Shown piece by piece: positions 1 through 7,573 of a stretch of 13,176 nt of DNA. The notes under the pieces are model-generated. The model searched no databases. It was not told the DNA's origin and saw nothing but the letters and a program-made list of their open reading frames with translations. The position numbers were made by a program, and so were the translations under genes. Numbering within the stretch: the stretch's first letter is position 1; every line of letters begins with the position of its first letter. Origin of the DNA: Methanoregulaceae archaeon (GTDB taxonomy: Archaea; Halobacteriota; Methanomicrobia; Methanomicrobiales; Methanospirillaceae); assembly GCA_028679405.1 (NCBI GenBank), contig JAJRBP010000248.1, positions 1 through 13,176 on the forward strand, in the 5' to 3' direction.

Positions 1-38
1 GTTTCGGGATTTTGCGGCCCGATAGGGCATCGACATAC

Positions 39-64
39 TTAATATAGATGCATCGCAAATATAT
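39..64 (+). promoter_or_regulatory. candidate TATA elements upstream of the EF-1alpha gene
   Basis: Two AT-rich stretches resemble archaeal box A elements: TTAATATA at 39-46 and AAATATAT at 57-64. The perfect palindrome GATGCATC (47-54) lies between them. Transcription usually begins about 25 bases after box A. The first element would therefore place the start near 66-72 and give a leader containing the hairpin at 81-99. The second would start transcription inside that hairpin. I cannot tell which is used, and the gene could also be read from an upstream gene outside the window. Confidence 0.35.
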
Positions 65-80
65 GATACTCGCATAAACC

Positions 81-99
81 GGCTGTATTGCATGCAGCC
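81..99 (+). promoter_or_regulatory. hairpin in the EF-1alpha leader
   Basis: GGCTGTAT (81-88) and ATGCAGCC (92-99) can pair as an 8-bp stem with one G-U pair around the short loop TGC. The last base pair or two would probably open to relax the loop. The stem ends seven bases before the GGAGG ribosome binding site (107-111). It could affect translation or mRNA stability, or be the tail of an upstream terminator. The pairing is seen directly; the role is inferred. Confidence 0.35.
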
Positions 100-116
100 C
101 CTTATTGGAGGAAATT

Positions 117-1391
117 ATGGCAGAGAAGCCCCATCTGAATCTTGCAGTTATCGGACACATCGACCACGGAAAGTCAACCACCGTCGGGCGGCTGATGTTC
201 GAGACCGGAACGGTACCCGCACACATCATTGAGGGATACCGGAAGGAGGCGGAGTCAAAGGGAAAGGCGACCTTTGAGTTCGCATGGGTTATGGACAACC
301 TGAAGGAAGAGCGGGAGAGAGGTATCACCATTGACATCGCACACAAGCGGTTCGACACTCCGAAGTTCTACTTCACGGTCGTGGACTGCCCGGGTCACCG
401 GGATTTCGTCAAGAACATGATTACCGGCGCCTCCCAGGCTGACGCAGCTCTCCTTGTTGTGGCAGCGGCAGACGGTGTCATGGACCAGACGAAGGAACAT
501 GTATTTCTTGCGCGCACACTCGGCATCAACCAGATGATCATCCTGATCAACAAGATGGACGCAGTGAAGTACGACGAGAAACGCTTCGAAGAGGTTAAGA
601 AAGACCTCGGCGGCCTCCTCTCCATGGTCGGGTATAAACCGGCAGAGATGCTTTTCATCCCGATCAGCGCGCTTGGTGGTGCAAATATCAAGGTAAAGAG
701 CCCTGATACTCCGTGGTACAAGGGCCCGACACTCCTCGAATCACTCGATACACTCAAGGAACCGGAGAAACCGGTTGACAAGCCGCTCCGCCTCCCGATC
801 CAGGATGTTTACAGTATCAGTGGCATCGGGACTGTTCCCGTAGGTCGTGTTGAGACCGGCGTCATGAAGAAGGGAATGAAGGTCTCGTTCATGCCCGCGA
901 ACAAAGAGGGCGAGATCAAGTCCATTGAGATGCACCACGAGGAGATCCCCCAGGCAGTCCCCGGTGACAATGTCGGGTTCAACGTGCGTGGGATCGCCAA
1001 GGGCGACATCAGGCGTGGCGATGTGACCGGCCCGGCAGATGCACCACCGACAGTGGCCGACGAGTTCACCGCACAGGTAGTAATCCTGCAGCACCCGAGT
1101 GCAATCACCATCGGATATACGCCGGTGTTCCACTGCCACACGACCCAGACGGCATGCACGTTCATCGAGCTGAAGAAGAAGCTCGACCCGCGCACCGGCC
1201 AGACCAAGGAGGAGAACCCTACCTTCCTCAAGACCGGGGACGCTGCGATTGTCCAGATCAAGCCGACCCAGCCGATGGTCATCGAGACCGCTAAAGAACT
1301 TCCGCAGCTCGGCAGGTTTGCTATCCGCGATATGGGACAGACAATCGCTGCCGGTATCTGCATGGCTATAAAGCCGAAACAGATGAGATAA
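117..1391 (+). CDS. tuf: translation elongation factor EF-1alpha (aEF1A, EF-Tu family)
   Basis: This GTPase delivers aminoacyl-tRNA to the ribosomal A site in the cytoplasm. The protein is 424 residues, the usual archaeal length. Visible G-domain motifs are GHIDHGKS (13-20, P-loop), DCPGH (90-94), NKMD (145-148) and SAL (184-186), followed by the two beta-barrel domains. The start is the ATG at 117, placed five bases after a strong GGAGG (107-111). A TTG twelve bases upstream is in frame, but it overlaps that ribosome binding site and is rejected. The S10 gene follows 28 bases downstream, the usual archaeal pairing, so the two are probably co-transcribed. No EF-2 or S7 gene is visible upstream, although only 116 bases are available. 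Identification is very secure. Confidence 0.98.
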   Translation: MAEKPHLNLAVIGHIDHGKSTTVGRLMFETGTVPAHIIEGYRKEAESKGKATFEFAWVMDNLKEERERGITIDIAHKRFDTPKFYFTVVDCPGHRDFVKNMITGASQADAALLVVAAADGVMDQTKEHVFLARTLGINQMIILINKMDAVKYDEKRFEEVKKDLGGLLSMVGYKPAEMLFIPISALGGANIKVKSPDTPWYKGPTLLESLDTLKEPEKPVDKPLRLPIQDVYSISGIGTVPVGRVETGVMKKGMKVSFMPANKEGEIKSIEMHHEEIPQAVPGDNVGFNVRGIAKGDIRRGDVTGPADAPPTVADEFTAQVVILQHPSAITIGYTPVFHCHTTQTACTFIELKKKLDPRTGQTKEENPTFLKTGDAAIVQIKPTQPMVIETAKELPQLGRFAIRDMGQTIAAGICMAIKPKQMR

Positions 1392-1419
1392 TCTCGTCAT
1401 TATTCCCGGAGATAACCGC

Positions 1420-1728
1420 ATGCAAAAAGCCAGAATACGTCTGACCGGAACCGATTACAAGAAAGTAGAGATGGTGTGCGACAGGATCCGGGAGATCGCC
1501 GAGCGCACTGGTGTGAACCTTTCAGGGCCAATCCCGCTCCCGACAAAACGAATGGTAATAACAGTCCGTAAAAGCCCCGACGGGGAAGGGACTGCGACAT
1601 GGGACCGGTGGCAGATGAGGGTCCACAAGCGTCTAATCGATATCGATGCCGACGAGCGGGCTCTTCGCCAGCTCATGAGGACCCAGGTCCCGAAAGATAT
1701 CGGCATTGAGATTGTTCTCGAGAGCTGA
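1420..1728 (+). CDS. rps10: 30S ribosomal protein S10 (uS10)
   Basis: Small-subunit ribosomal protein of 102 residues, full length for the archaeal form. It begins [10 protein letters not shown] and contains the conserved stretch GPIPLPTK followed by the HKRLIDI region and a C-terminal IGIEIVLES, all typical of uS10. It sits in the 30S head and in archaea commonly follows the EF-1alpha gene, as here. A GGAG (1409-1412) precedes the ATG. The stop (1726-1728) lies ten bases before the GTG of the next membrane-protein gene, so transcription very likely continues into it. Confidence 0.97.
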   Translation: MQKARIRLTGTDYKKVEMVCDRIREIAERTGVNLSGPIPLPTKRMVITVRKSPDGEGTATWDRWQMRVHKRLIDIDADERALRQLMRTQVPKDIGIEIVLES

Positions 1729-1738
1729 AGGGACCGGG

Positions 1739-3454
1739 GTGACTCCCTCAACTCTCTCAGAAATCAGGAAACATCTCTCATTCGAGAGACTTTTTTTCAT
1801 ACTCGTCCTGCTGACATTCGCAATCCGGCTCATTTCACTCGATCTCAAGTTGTTCCATCACGATGAGGCGATACATGCTTGGTTCAGTTACGACCTCCTG
1901 ACGAAGGGAGGTTACAGTTATGATCCGATGTACCATGGCCCGCTCCTCTATTACCTCACCTCCGGGATGTTCTGGCTCTTCGGAGACACCGATCTCGTCG
2001 CCCGCTTCCTCCCTGCAGTCTTTGGATCTGCCCTCGTCCTGCTTGTCTACCCAATCTACCGGATGGGATACCTTGATCGTAAACAGACCCTCGTTGCAGC
2101 ACTCTTCATTGCGGTCTCCCCCGATCTCGTCTATTTCTCCAGGTTCCTCAGGCACGATATCTTCCAGCTCTTTTTCACGCTCCTGATCCTCGTTGCCCTG
2201 CTCGCCTACCTGAACTATGGCAAACTGCGATATGGGATCCTTGCCGGCATCGCGGTCGCGGGCGGGATGACCCTGAAGGAGGATATGCCGATATTCCTCC
2301 TCATTTTCATCACCTTTGGCCTGTATCTGATCCTTCGGAAGAAAATTACACTGCCGCGGGAGTGGAAGCGTGACGCTGCGGTAGGGATCCTCGTCGCACT
2401 CGGACTCATCATCCTCCTCTACTCCTCATTCGGGTACCACTGGGAGGTCCTGGTACCTGATGCCACTCATACCCTCAACCAGACCGGCTGGTACAAAGCC
2501 GTGGACCATTGGACCGCGATGCACAACATGTGCCGGATTTGCGGACCATGGTTCTTCTATATCATCCTGTTCCTCCTCTACGAAGTCCCGATCATCGTCC
2601 TTGCCTTCCTCGGAATCGGGCAGTTTTTTGCAACAGATTGTAAAGTGAGGGCTTGGACCAGGAATATCTCTTCTAGTATTTCCCATGGATTACCCCGGGA
2701 CAGAATTGACGAGCTCACGAAGGTCAGTCTGTACCAGCTGCGCCACAGGGGTGAGGACCATAAAAAACGTGACTTCTTCATCTTCTGCCTGTTCTGGATG
2801 GCCATCTCTATGGCGGCATATGCGTACATCGGAGAGAAGGTTCCCTGGCTCATCATCCACCAGCTCCTACCGATGATCTTTGTCGGAATGTACAAGATGA
2901 CCTCCCGGAAAGCAGCCATCGCAGTCGCTGCAAGCGCCTTCCTCATTGTTATGACCTGGCACGTTGCGTTCGTCCCGGCAGACATCAGCGAACCGATTGT
3001 GCAGGTCCAGAACTCAGAAGACATGCGGACGGTCATGAAGTTGATGGACGCCTCAAATCGCGTGATGGTCGCGTCGAAGGATTACTGGCCACTCCCGTGG
3101 TACTACCGGGGCTCAAGGTGGGACAAGATCGACTTCTACGGCGGCATCGTGGACCAGACGACCATCTCTTCCAAAGATGCCGATATGATCTTCACCCACG
3201 ATACCGAGAGCTATCCTTCCATTGAAGGATACGAGAAAAAGACCTACCGGCTCGCGTACTGGTTCTCTTATTACGATAACGAGAACCGGATCCCCGAATG
3301 GTACCTCCTTCGTGACGGCAAGCTTGGGAGCATCAATATCGATGTCTTCACAAAACCGGGACTGTATGAAAGGGCCGGCCTGACAGTCCCCGCTTTCGGG
3401 GAATTTTCCCAGGAACAGTCCTATCAGGTCCCCTTCACCGCAGCAGTATCCTAA
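1739..3454 (+). CDS. multi-pass membrane protein, TIGR03663 family (PMT/GT39-like, 'Agl23-type')
   Basis: About 571 residues with roughly a dozen hydrophobic segments up to about residue 415, then a soluble C-terminal part of about 150 residues. The N-terminal half resembles dolichyl-phosphate-mannose-protein mannosyltransferases. It shows the few residues described as invariant in TIGR03663: a DE pair (42-43), HGP (66-68), and arginines near 30 and 89. The C-terminal part has WPLPWYYRG near 450. Databases tie the family loosely to flippase activity or N-glycosylation; its biochemistry is unproven to my knowledge. I chose the GTG at 1739 because the weak ribosome binding site GAAGGG (1727-1732) is six bases away and the rps10 stop is just upstream. 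A TTG at 1706 in the same frame would overlap rps10 by 23 bases. The gene is probably co-transcribed with tuf and rps10. Its usual partner family, TIGR03662, is at 9701. Confidence 0.85.
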   Translation: MTPSTLSEIRKHLSFERLFFILVLLTFAIRLISLDLKLFHHDEAIHAWFSYDLLTKGGYSYDPMYHGPLLYYLTSGMFWLFGDTDLVARFLPAVFGSALVLLVYPIYRMGYLDRKQTLVAALFIAVSPDLVYFSRFLRHDIFQLFFTLLILVALLAYLNYGKLRYGILAGIAVAGGMTLKEDMPIFLLIFITFGLYLILRKKITLPREWKRDAAVGILVALGLIILLYSSFGYHWEVLVPDATHTLNQTGWYKAVDHWTAMHNMCRICGPWFFYIILFLLYEVPIIVLAFLGIGQFFATDCKVRAWTRNISSSISHGLPRDRIDELTKVSLYQLRHRGEDHKKRDFFIFCLFWMAISMAAYAYIGEKVPWLIIHQLLPMIFVGMYKMTSRKAAIAVAASAFLIVMTWHVAFVPADISEPIVQVQNSEDMRTVMKLMDASNRVMVASKDYWPLPWYYRGSRWDKIDFYGGIVDQTTISSKDADMIFTHDTESYPSIEGYEKKTYRLAYWFSYYDNENRIPEWYLLRDGKLGSINIDVFTKPGLYERAGLTVPAFGEFSQEQSYQVPFTAAVS

Positions 3455-3558
3455 AACCCGATGAAAGAGCCGACCCGGTGCACCCATTGCTTTCGAGATT
3501 CGATTTGTTGCGAGGTTACTACTCCCACCCCTTCTTCGCCCTCGCTTTTTCAATATTT

Positions 3559-3601
3559 TGCAGGTTCCTGCACCTGGGGGATGTCAGTCAGACCATTTTT
3601 T
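3559..3601 (+). terminator. possible terminator after the TIGR03663 gene
   Basis: The short perfect inverted repeat TGCAGG-TT-CCTGCA (3559-3572) is followed 23 bases later by six consecutive T (3596-3601). Archaeal termination depends mainly on U-rich tracts, so the T run is the relevant part. It would end the tuf-rps10-membrane protein transcript about 140 bases after the last stop. Confidence 0.3.
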
Positions 3602-3734
3602 GGATAGTCTGCAGGGCAGTTTCGTATAGGTGTCACCTTGATAGACCAGGATGCACATTTTCCGGAAACGTCAAATTAACGTTGTGTTCACTAATAAGAA
3701 TCCGTGAAGCGGAGATTCTCGAAGAAATCGATAT

Positions 3735-3748
3735 AAAAAAAGAATTTT
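3735..3748 (-). terminator. U-rich terminator after the CetZ / anchored-protein transcript
   Basis: Reading the minus strand, the stop codon at 3765-3763 is followed within about 15 bases by an AAAA-TTC stretch and then seven consecutive T (complement of 3735-3741). This fits an archaeal U-tract terminator for the two-gene minus-strand unit. Confidence 0.45.
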
Positions 3749-3762
3749 CTAATTACCCTGCA

Positions 3763-4986
3763 TCACCCGAGTTCATCCCAGCCGGAACGTCTCCGATACA
3801 GGACTATCCCTATACCTACAACCGCAATGACTGCGACGATCCCGATAATATAGATGAGTATCCCGCCAAGACCCGGACTGGAGGGAGCCGCTTCAGAAGG
3901 TGTTGCCGGCGCAACTGGTGCTGAACCCTCGGAAGATTTGAATATACCGAACAAACCGTCGAGGGGGCTGCCCTCCCCGATAGACGCACGGAAAGCGATC
4001 GCATCATCGAAAGTGGACTTTGCCTTATTGAGAGCCTGGGTTGCCTTCTCCCTTGCAGTGCTGTAATCCCCAATTTCTATCGATTCTTTTGCTTCAGAGA
4101 TAAGCCCCGACGCAGAGTCAGCAGACTCCAGCAGAGGTGCAAGACGGGCATCGGAACCCATGCTCCTGTTGACCTTGAAGTAGGTGATCATCTCATCTGT
4201 TGTGTCGAGCGAGTTCTGGGCGTCGACCACGAGCTTCTCAGCCGAAGACTTATCGAGCATGGCAGTACCCTGGGTGATCAGGGTCTTCGCATTCGAGGCA
4301 TAGCCTTGTGCATCAGTAAATTTCGATGCCGTGACGCTGCTTTCGGCATTCTGGATCTCGGTTGAGGCTTCGCTGTATTTTCCTTCCGCGTCCGTGGTAT
4401 CGACTCCTGACGCGATATTTTCATCGATTGCCGCCCTGAAACTGGAAAGTGCATCACGTGCACTGGAGATTACCCCGGAAATTTCTTCGGGGTTTACAGA
4501 CGAGATCTTCCGGATAACTTCAGAACCTGACACCACATTGTTTTTCCGGTCAAGTTCAGCGATGCGGATCGCGATAATTTCTCCGGAGCTTGCCGGGACT
4601 GTCCCGTTCAGGGTCACCCGCATTGAGAGGTCCTGACGAGCGGGGAACGAGAGCATCCATCCATTGATATTCACGTTCTTTCCTTTTGCGGTGGCCGTCG
4701 GGTCAGAATTCCCGTCGAGGATCCTCGTATAACCCCATACCGGGTTTTCAAGATCGGTTGCAAGCAATAGCGTGTCTTCGTTCGGGAACGTCTCTCCACT
4801 CGATGACGTGAAGTCCATTGAAGCTGACGCTGTCACCGGCGATCCCGGCGAGAGGCGATCGTTCGTGCCGATCGATTTTCCTCTCGACTCCAGAACGACA
4901 TTTCCTACTGAAAACGATGCAGAGACCGCCTGGATACAGAAGGCGAGCAGGATTAATGCACAGAGACACCGTATGACGGTTTTCAT
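3763..4986 (-). CDS. secreted, C-terminally membrane-anchored helical protein of unknown function
   Basis: 407 residues; I do not recognise a named family. An N-terminal signal peptide (MKTVIRC, then a hydrophobic core ending in AVSA-SFS) gives a likely cut after residue 23. A probable beta-rich region follows (about 24-160), then a long alanine/serine/glutamate-rich helical stretch with coiled-coil character (about 162-340). A Pro/Ala/Ser-rich linker (about 352-375) leads to one membrane helix (about 376-396) and the short basic tail YRRRSGWDELG. This implies an outward-facing helical stalk with a small cytoplasmic end. The ATG at 4986 has GTGA five bases upstream. An in-frame GTG at 4995 would overlap the CetZ stop as GTGA and give three more residues. 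Either way translation looks coupled to the CetZ gene. A link with the cytoskeleton or envelope is inference. Confidence 0.8.
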   Translation of the reverse strand: MKTVIRCLCALILLAFCIQAVSASFSVGNVVLESRGKSIGTNDRLSPGSPVTASASMDFTSSSGETFPNEDTLLLATDLENPVWGYTRILDGNSDPTATAKGKNVNINGWMLSFPARQDLSMRVTLNGTVPASSGEIIAIRIAELDRKNNVVSGSEVIRKISSVNPEEISGVISSARDALSSFRAAIDENIASGVDTTDAEGKYSEASTEIQNAESSVTASKFTDAQGYASNAKTLITQGTAMLDKSSAEKLVVDAQNSLDTTDEMITYFKVNRSMGSDARLAPLLESADSASGLISEAKESIEIGDYSTAREKATQALNKAKSTFDDAIAFRASIGEGSPLDGLFGIFKSSEGSAPVAPATPSEAAPSSPGLGGILIYIIGIVAVIAVVGIGIVLYRRRSGWDELG

Positions 4987-4991
4987 GAGCC

Positions 4992-6167
4992 TCACTCAAA
5001 CAATGGTTCTATGGCTTCTTCGAACATAGTAGATTTCTTATCTTTTGATTTTTCGACATCCTCCTCGGTAAGCTTTGCGCCCTCGAGAAGTTCAGTGATA
5101 CGGGGAGCGTTCTCAACCGAGGCAAGGACGACCACTGCCGCAACATACTCGCTCTTTACAGGATAGTCGCCGCCGCGCACTTCAATTCCGGCAATGTTTT
5201 GCTCAACCCAGCTTTTCGCCTTTTCTATCCCCTTTCGATCGAGTTCCGCGGGGGGGCCGGCAATAAGGAGGAGGGCCCGTCCGGCCGAAGTATAATCACA
5301 GGGCATCGTCAGTCTCCCCATCACCGCCCTCCTTACGAGCGAAATAACACGGGCTGTCCTATCCTCGCCGAGAAGAAGCCCTTCGTCCTCACCATGCTTC
5401 TTCCTGGAAATCGTCCCCTTTATACCTGAGAGAAGGCCTTTCTTCTTGTCAGTTCCTCCAATACGGGACCTTGAATATCCAACTGTGGTGATTCCTCCGC
5501 CCCGGAGGGTGTTGATGATCTCGCTGGAATCGACGACCATCTCTCCCACGCCGGCCTTTCCTCCTTCACCGGCACGGAACAACACCCCGAACCTCCTCAC
5601 AATTTCGTCGTTCAGTCGTTGGAATGCGGTCTTTATGCTCTCCCCTTCGTTCTTCCAGGCCGAATTATCGAAGAGGAACGTGTTGTCAGCCTCTTTCACG
5701 AGTGTTGCGAGGCTCCTTGCGGCATTGTACGAGTACAACCGGCCTTCCTCCGGGGCAGGGAGAATACCGAGCACATATACCGGCTCATGGTAGATCTTTT
5801 TCAAATGTCGCGCCAGGACCGGGGAACCTCCGGACCCGGTGCCCCCGCCGAGTCCGGCAACGATCATGAATGCATCGATATCGTGGGTGCCACGTCGATC
5901 GATTGCACTCATGATGCTGTCTATCTCATCGTTCGTGATCTTCGCCCCGGCCGCATTGTCGGTCCCGACCCCGTGGCCTTTCACGACCGTCTGCCCGATC
6001 AGGACCCGATCCTTCATCTCGATGTGCTTCAGGCCCATGAGATCGGTCCGGGCGGTATTCACGACGATCCCCCTGAAACTGTGTGTGCCGTGGCGTCGAT
6101 CCTGCTCTATGAACATGTCGACGATTTTGCCCCCGGCCTGACCGAATCCGACGAAAAATATCCTCAT
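4992..6167 (-). CDS. CetZ-like protein, tubulin/FtsZ superfamily GTPase
   Basis: 391 residues. The N-terminus MRIFFVGFGQAGGK is the nucleotide-binding start typical of CetZ. GLGGGTGSGG at 105-114 is the tubulin signature (T4 loop). VVDSSEIINT at 211-220 fits the T7 synergy loop, with D213 and E216 as likely acidic residues for GTP hydrolysis, so the protein is probably an active polymerising GTPase. CetZ proteins control cell shape in haloarchaea; paralogues occur in Methanomicrobia. A basic, glycine-rich segment (about 232-260) lies between the N- and C-terminal domains. I chose the ATG at 6167 because GGTG (6177-6174) is six bases upstream; a GTG at 6176 lies inside that site. The anchored helical-protein gene begins right at its stop. 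Canonical FtsZ is less likely given the sequence style, but it cannot be excluded without alignment. Confidence 0.88.
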   Translation of the reverse strand: MRIFFVGFGQAGGKIVDMFIEQDRRHGTHSFRGIVVNTARTDLMGLKHIEMKDRVLIGQTVVKGHGVGTDNAAGAKITNDEIDSIMSAIDRRGTHDIDAFMIVAGLGGGTGSGGSPVLARHLKKIYHEPVYVLGILPAPEEGRLYSYNAARSLATLVKEADNTFLFDNSAWKNEGESIKTAFQRLNDEIVRRFGVLFRAGEGGKAGVGEMVVDSSEIINTLRGGGITTVGYSRSRIGGTDKKKGLLSGIKGTISRKKHGEDEGLLLGEDRTARVISLVRRAVMGRLTMPCDYTSAGRALLLIAGPPAELDRKGIEKAKSWVEQNIAGIEVRGGDYPVKSEYVAAVVVLASVENAPRITELLEGAKLTEEDVEKSKDKKSTMFEEAIEPLFE

Positions 6168-6245
6168 AAAGCACACCAGTGTGGCGGACCTGGCGAATAC
6201 CTGTCCGTTTCTTAGAAATTTTATTCCGGAAGTTCAAATACTTTC

Positions 6246-6253
6246 TTATAAAT
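6246..6253 (-). promoter_or_regulatory. candidate TATA box for the CetZ transcript
   Basis: On the minus strand this reads ATTTATAA, a good archaeal box A, about 80 bases before the CetZ ATG. That predicts a leader of about 50 bases. The site is nearly symmetric, so it could also help drive the plus-strand gene at 6344, although AAGATAAAAG (6283-6292) is better placed for that gene. A palindrome TTCCGGAA (6224-6231) lies just downstream on the CetZ side, where an operator could sit. Confidence 0.4.
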
Positions 6254-6343
6254 GCACGAGGACATCGCCCCATTTGGTGAGAAAGATAAAAGACGGAGAC
6301 TTTTTCATCCTCATTTCCCACACAGTATAGGAATACCTTCACC

Positions 6344-7573
6344 ATGAGAGTATGCATCATTGGAGGTGGGCTGACCGGGCTTGCAGCGGCGTATTTTCTC
6401 CCACCGGAGCACGAGATCTGTGTCCTTGAGCGGAATGAATCCCCTGGAGGATGCCTCTCGTCCTACAATATAGGGGGATATTCGATCGAACGGTATTATC
6501 ACCACCTGTTTTCGGGAGATCACGAGCTTATCTCTCTCCTTCAGGATCTTGGAATTGCCGACAGGCTTGTCTGGCTGAAAGGGACGACTGGATATTATGC
6601 AGACGGAACGATCTACCCCCTGAATACCCCTTTCGAGATTCTCAGGTACCCGAACCTCACGATCCTGGACAAAGTGAGGCTCGCACGGCTCACTCTGCGG
6701 GCACGGTCATTGGATGCGGAAGAACTGGATGATATTACCGCAGAGAGATATGTGATCGACACCCTCGGCGGGCGGGTGTATCATTCCTTCTTTGAGCCAC
6801 TCCTTCGGAGCAAGTTCGGAGACCAGCGCCACGAAGTCTCTGCCGCATGGCTGATTGGGAGGATCAGCATCCGGTCAGACCGCGGGATTTCCGGAGAACG
6901 GCTCGGGTACCTGAAGGGCGGATTCAAGTGCCTCATCGATGCCATGACAACGGTCGTCGGGAAAAAAGGATGCGGGCTGAAGACCCTGACCTCAGCAACC
7001 TCCCTCCGGCGTGGGAACGGGAAATGGGAAGTGAATGGAGAGACGTATGACGCGGTAATCTCTACCATCCCTCCGGGGGAACTCCGGCGAATCGGTGGAC
7101 CTGATCTCCCCGCGATCCCGTATCAGGGGGCCGCATGCCTCACGCTTGGCCTTGATCGCGATGCCGCGAACGGAATATACTGGCTGAACATGAAAGACGA
7201 AGCCCCCTACGGGGCAGTCGTTTCACACACAAATTTCGCCCCGCTCTCCTGGTACGGCGATCATATTGTTTATCTTGCCTCGTACTTCACCGGCCAGGTC
7301 CCAAAGAGGATCGATCTTGATATGATAAGTGATTTCTGCCGACGGTTCGGCGTTCCTGCCGGGGCGATCTGCTGGCACAGGATGGCAGCGGACCGGTTTG
7401 CCGGACCGGTGTATACAACAGGTTATCGGAAGCTCATCCCGCACTACCAGCAGAAAGGGCTGATCATGGCCGGGATGTTCAGTTGGCCGAACTACCCCGA
7501 ACGTTCGATGAACGGTTCGATTATCGCTGGAAATGAAGCCTCAGGACTCTTACCGGAGGCGAAGATGGAGTGA
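6344..7573 (+). CDS. FAD-dependent oxidoreductase, flavin amine oxidase / protoporphyrinogen oxidase-like
   Basis: 409 residues. The N-terminus MRVCIIGGGLTGLAAA is a Rossmann dinucleotide-binding fold with GGGLTG at 7-12. The ribose-binding acid is probably E29 in VLER, and SPGG (33-36) follows, as in amine oxidase, phytoene desaturase and UDP-galactopyranose mutase relatives. The C-terminal segment around GLIMAGMFSWPNYPERSMNG is the usual second FAD contact. The substrate cannot be read from sequence. Its stop overlaps the start of a glycosyltransferase gene (GTGA at 7570-7573), so the two are very likely co-translated, and a role in modifying a sugar or polyprenyl lipid is inferred. No strong ribosome binding site precedes the ATG. 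A haem-pathway role is a less favoured alternative, as no haem gene is nearby. Confidence 0.85.
   Translation: MRVCIIGGGLTGLAAAYFLPPEHEICVLERNESPGGCLSSYNIGGYSIERYYHHLFSGDHELISLLQDLGIADRLVWLKGTTGYYADGTIYPLNTPFEILRYPNLTILDKVRLARLTLRARSLDAEELDDITAERYVIDTLGGRVYHSFFEPLLRSKFGDQRHEVSAAWLIGRISIRSDRGISGERLGYLKGGFKCLIDAMTTVVGKKGCGLKTLTSATSLRRGNGKWEVNGETYDAVISTIPPGELRRIGGPDLPAIPYQGAACLTLGLDRDAANGIYWLNMKDEAPYGAVVSHTNFAPLSWYGDHIVYLASYFTGQVPKRIDLDMISDFCRRFGVPAGAICWHRMAADRFAGPVYTTGYRKLIPHYQQKGLIMAGMFSWPNYPERSMNGSIIAGNEASGLLPEAKME

Larger units (their letters stand above)
3455..3762. other. 308-base gap between converging genes, no convincing gene
   Basis: The gap separates the ends of two converging genes. 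It contains an inverted repeat TGCAGG-TT-CCTGCA (3559-3572), a run of six T (3596-3601) and a run of seven A (3735-3741, seven U in the minus-strand transcript). An imperfect hairpin is possible at 3701-3719 (GAATCCG against CGGAGATTC). A plus-strand frame is open from 3478 through the gap but runs antisense into the next gene. It has no recognisable domain or good ribosome binding site, so I do not call it. Confidence 0.5.

Noticed and set aside
105..116. TTG start for EF-1alpha twelve bases upstream
   Set aside because: The TTG codon overlaps the GGAGG ribosome binding site, and the ATG at 117 gives the conserved N-terminus.
1385..1395. GAGAT-A-ATCTC palindrome at the EF-1alpha stop codon
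   Set aside because: Too short for a stable hairpin once a realistic loop is allowed, and no U tract follows; termination before rps10 is unlikely.
741..1421. Long open frame on the minus strand opposite the EF-1alpha gene
   Set aside because: It is antisense to a certain, highly conserved gene, and its protein is low in recognisable features; it arises from the codon use of the plus strand. Other minus-strand frames over 255-1363 are rejected for the same reason.
3478..3924. Plus-strand frame of 148 codons
   Set aside because: Its second half is antisense to the anchored-protein gene, it starts at a GTG without a good ribosome binding site, and its product shows no domain.
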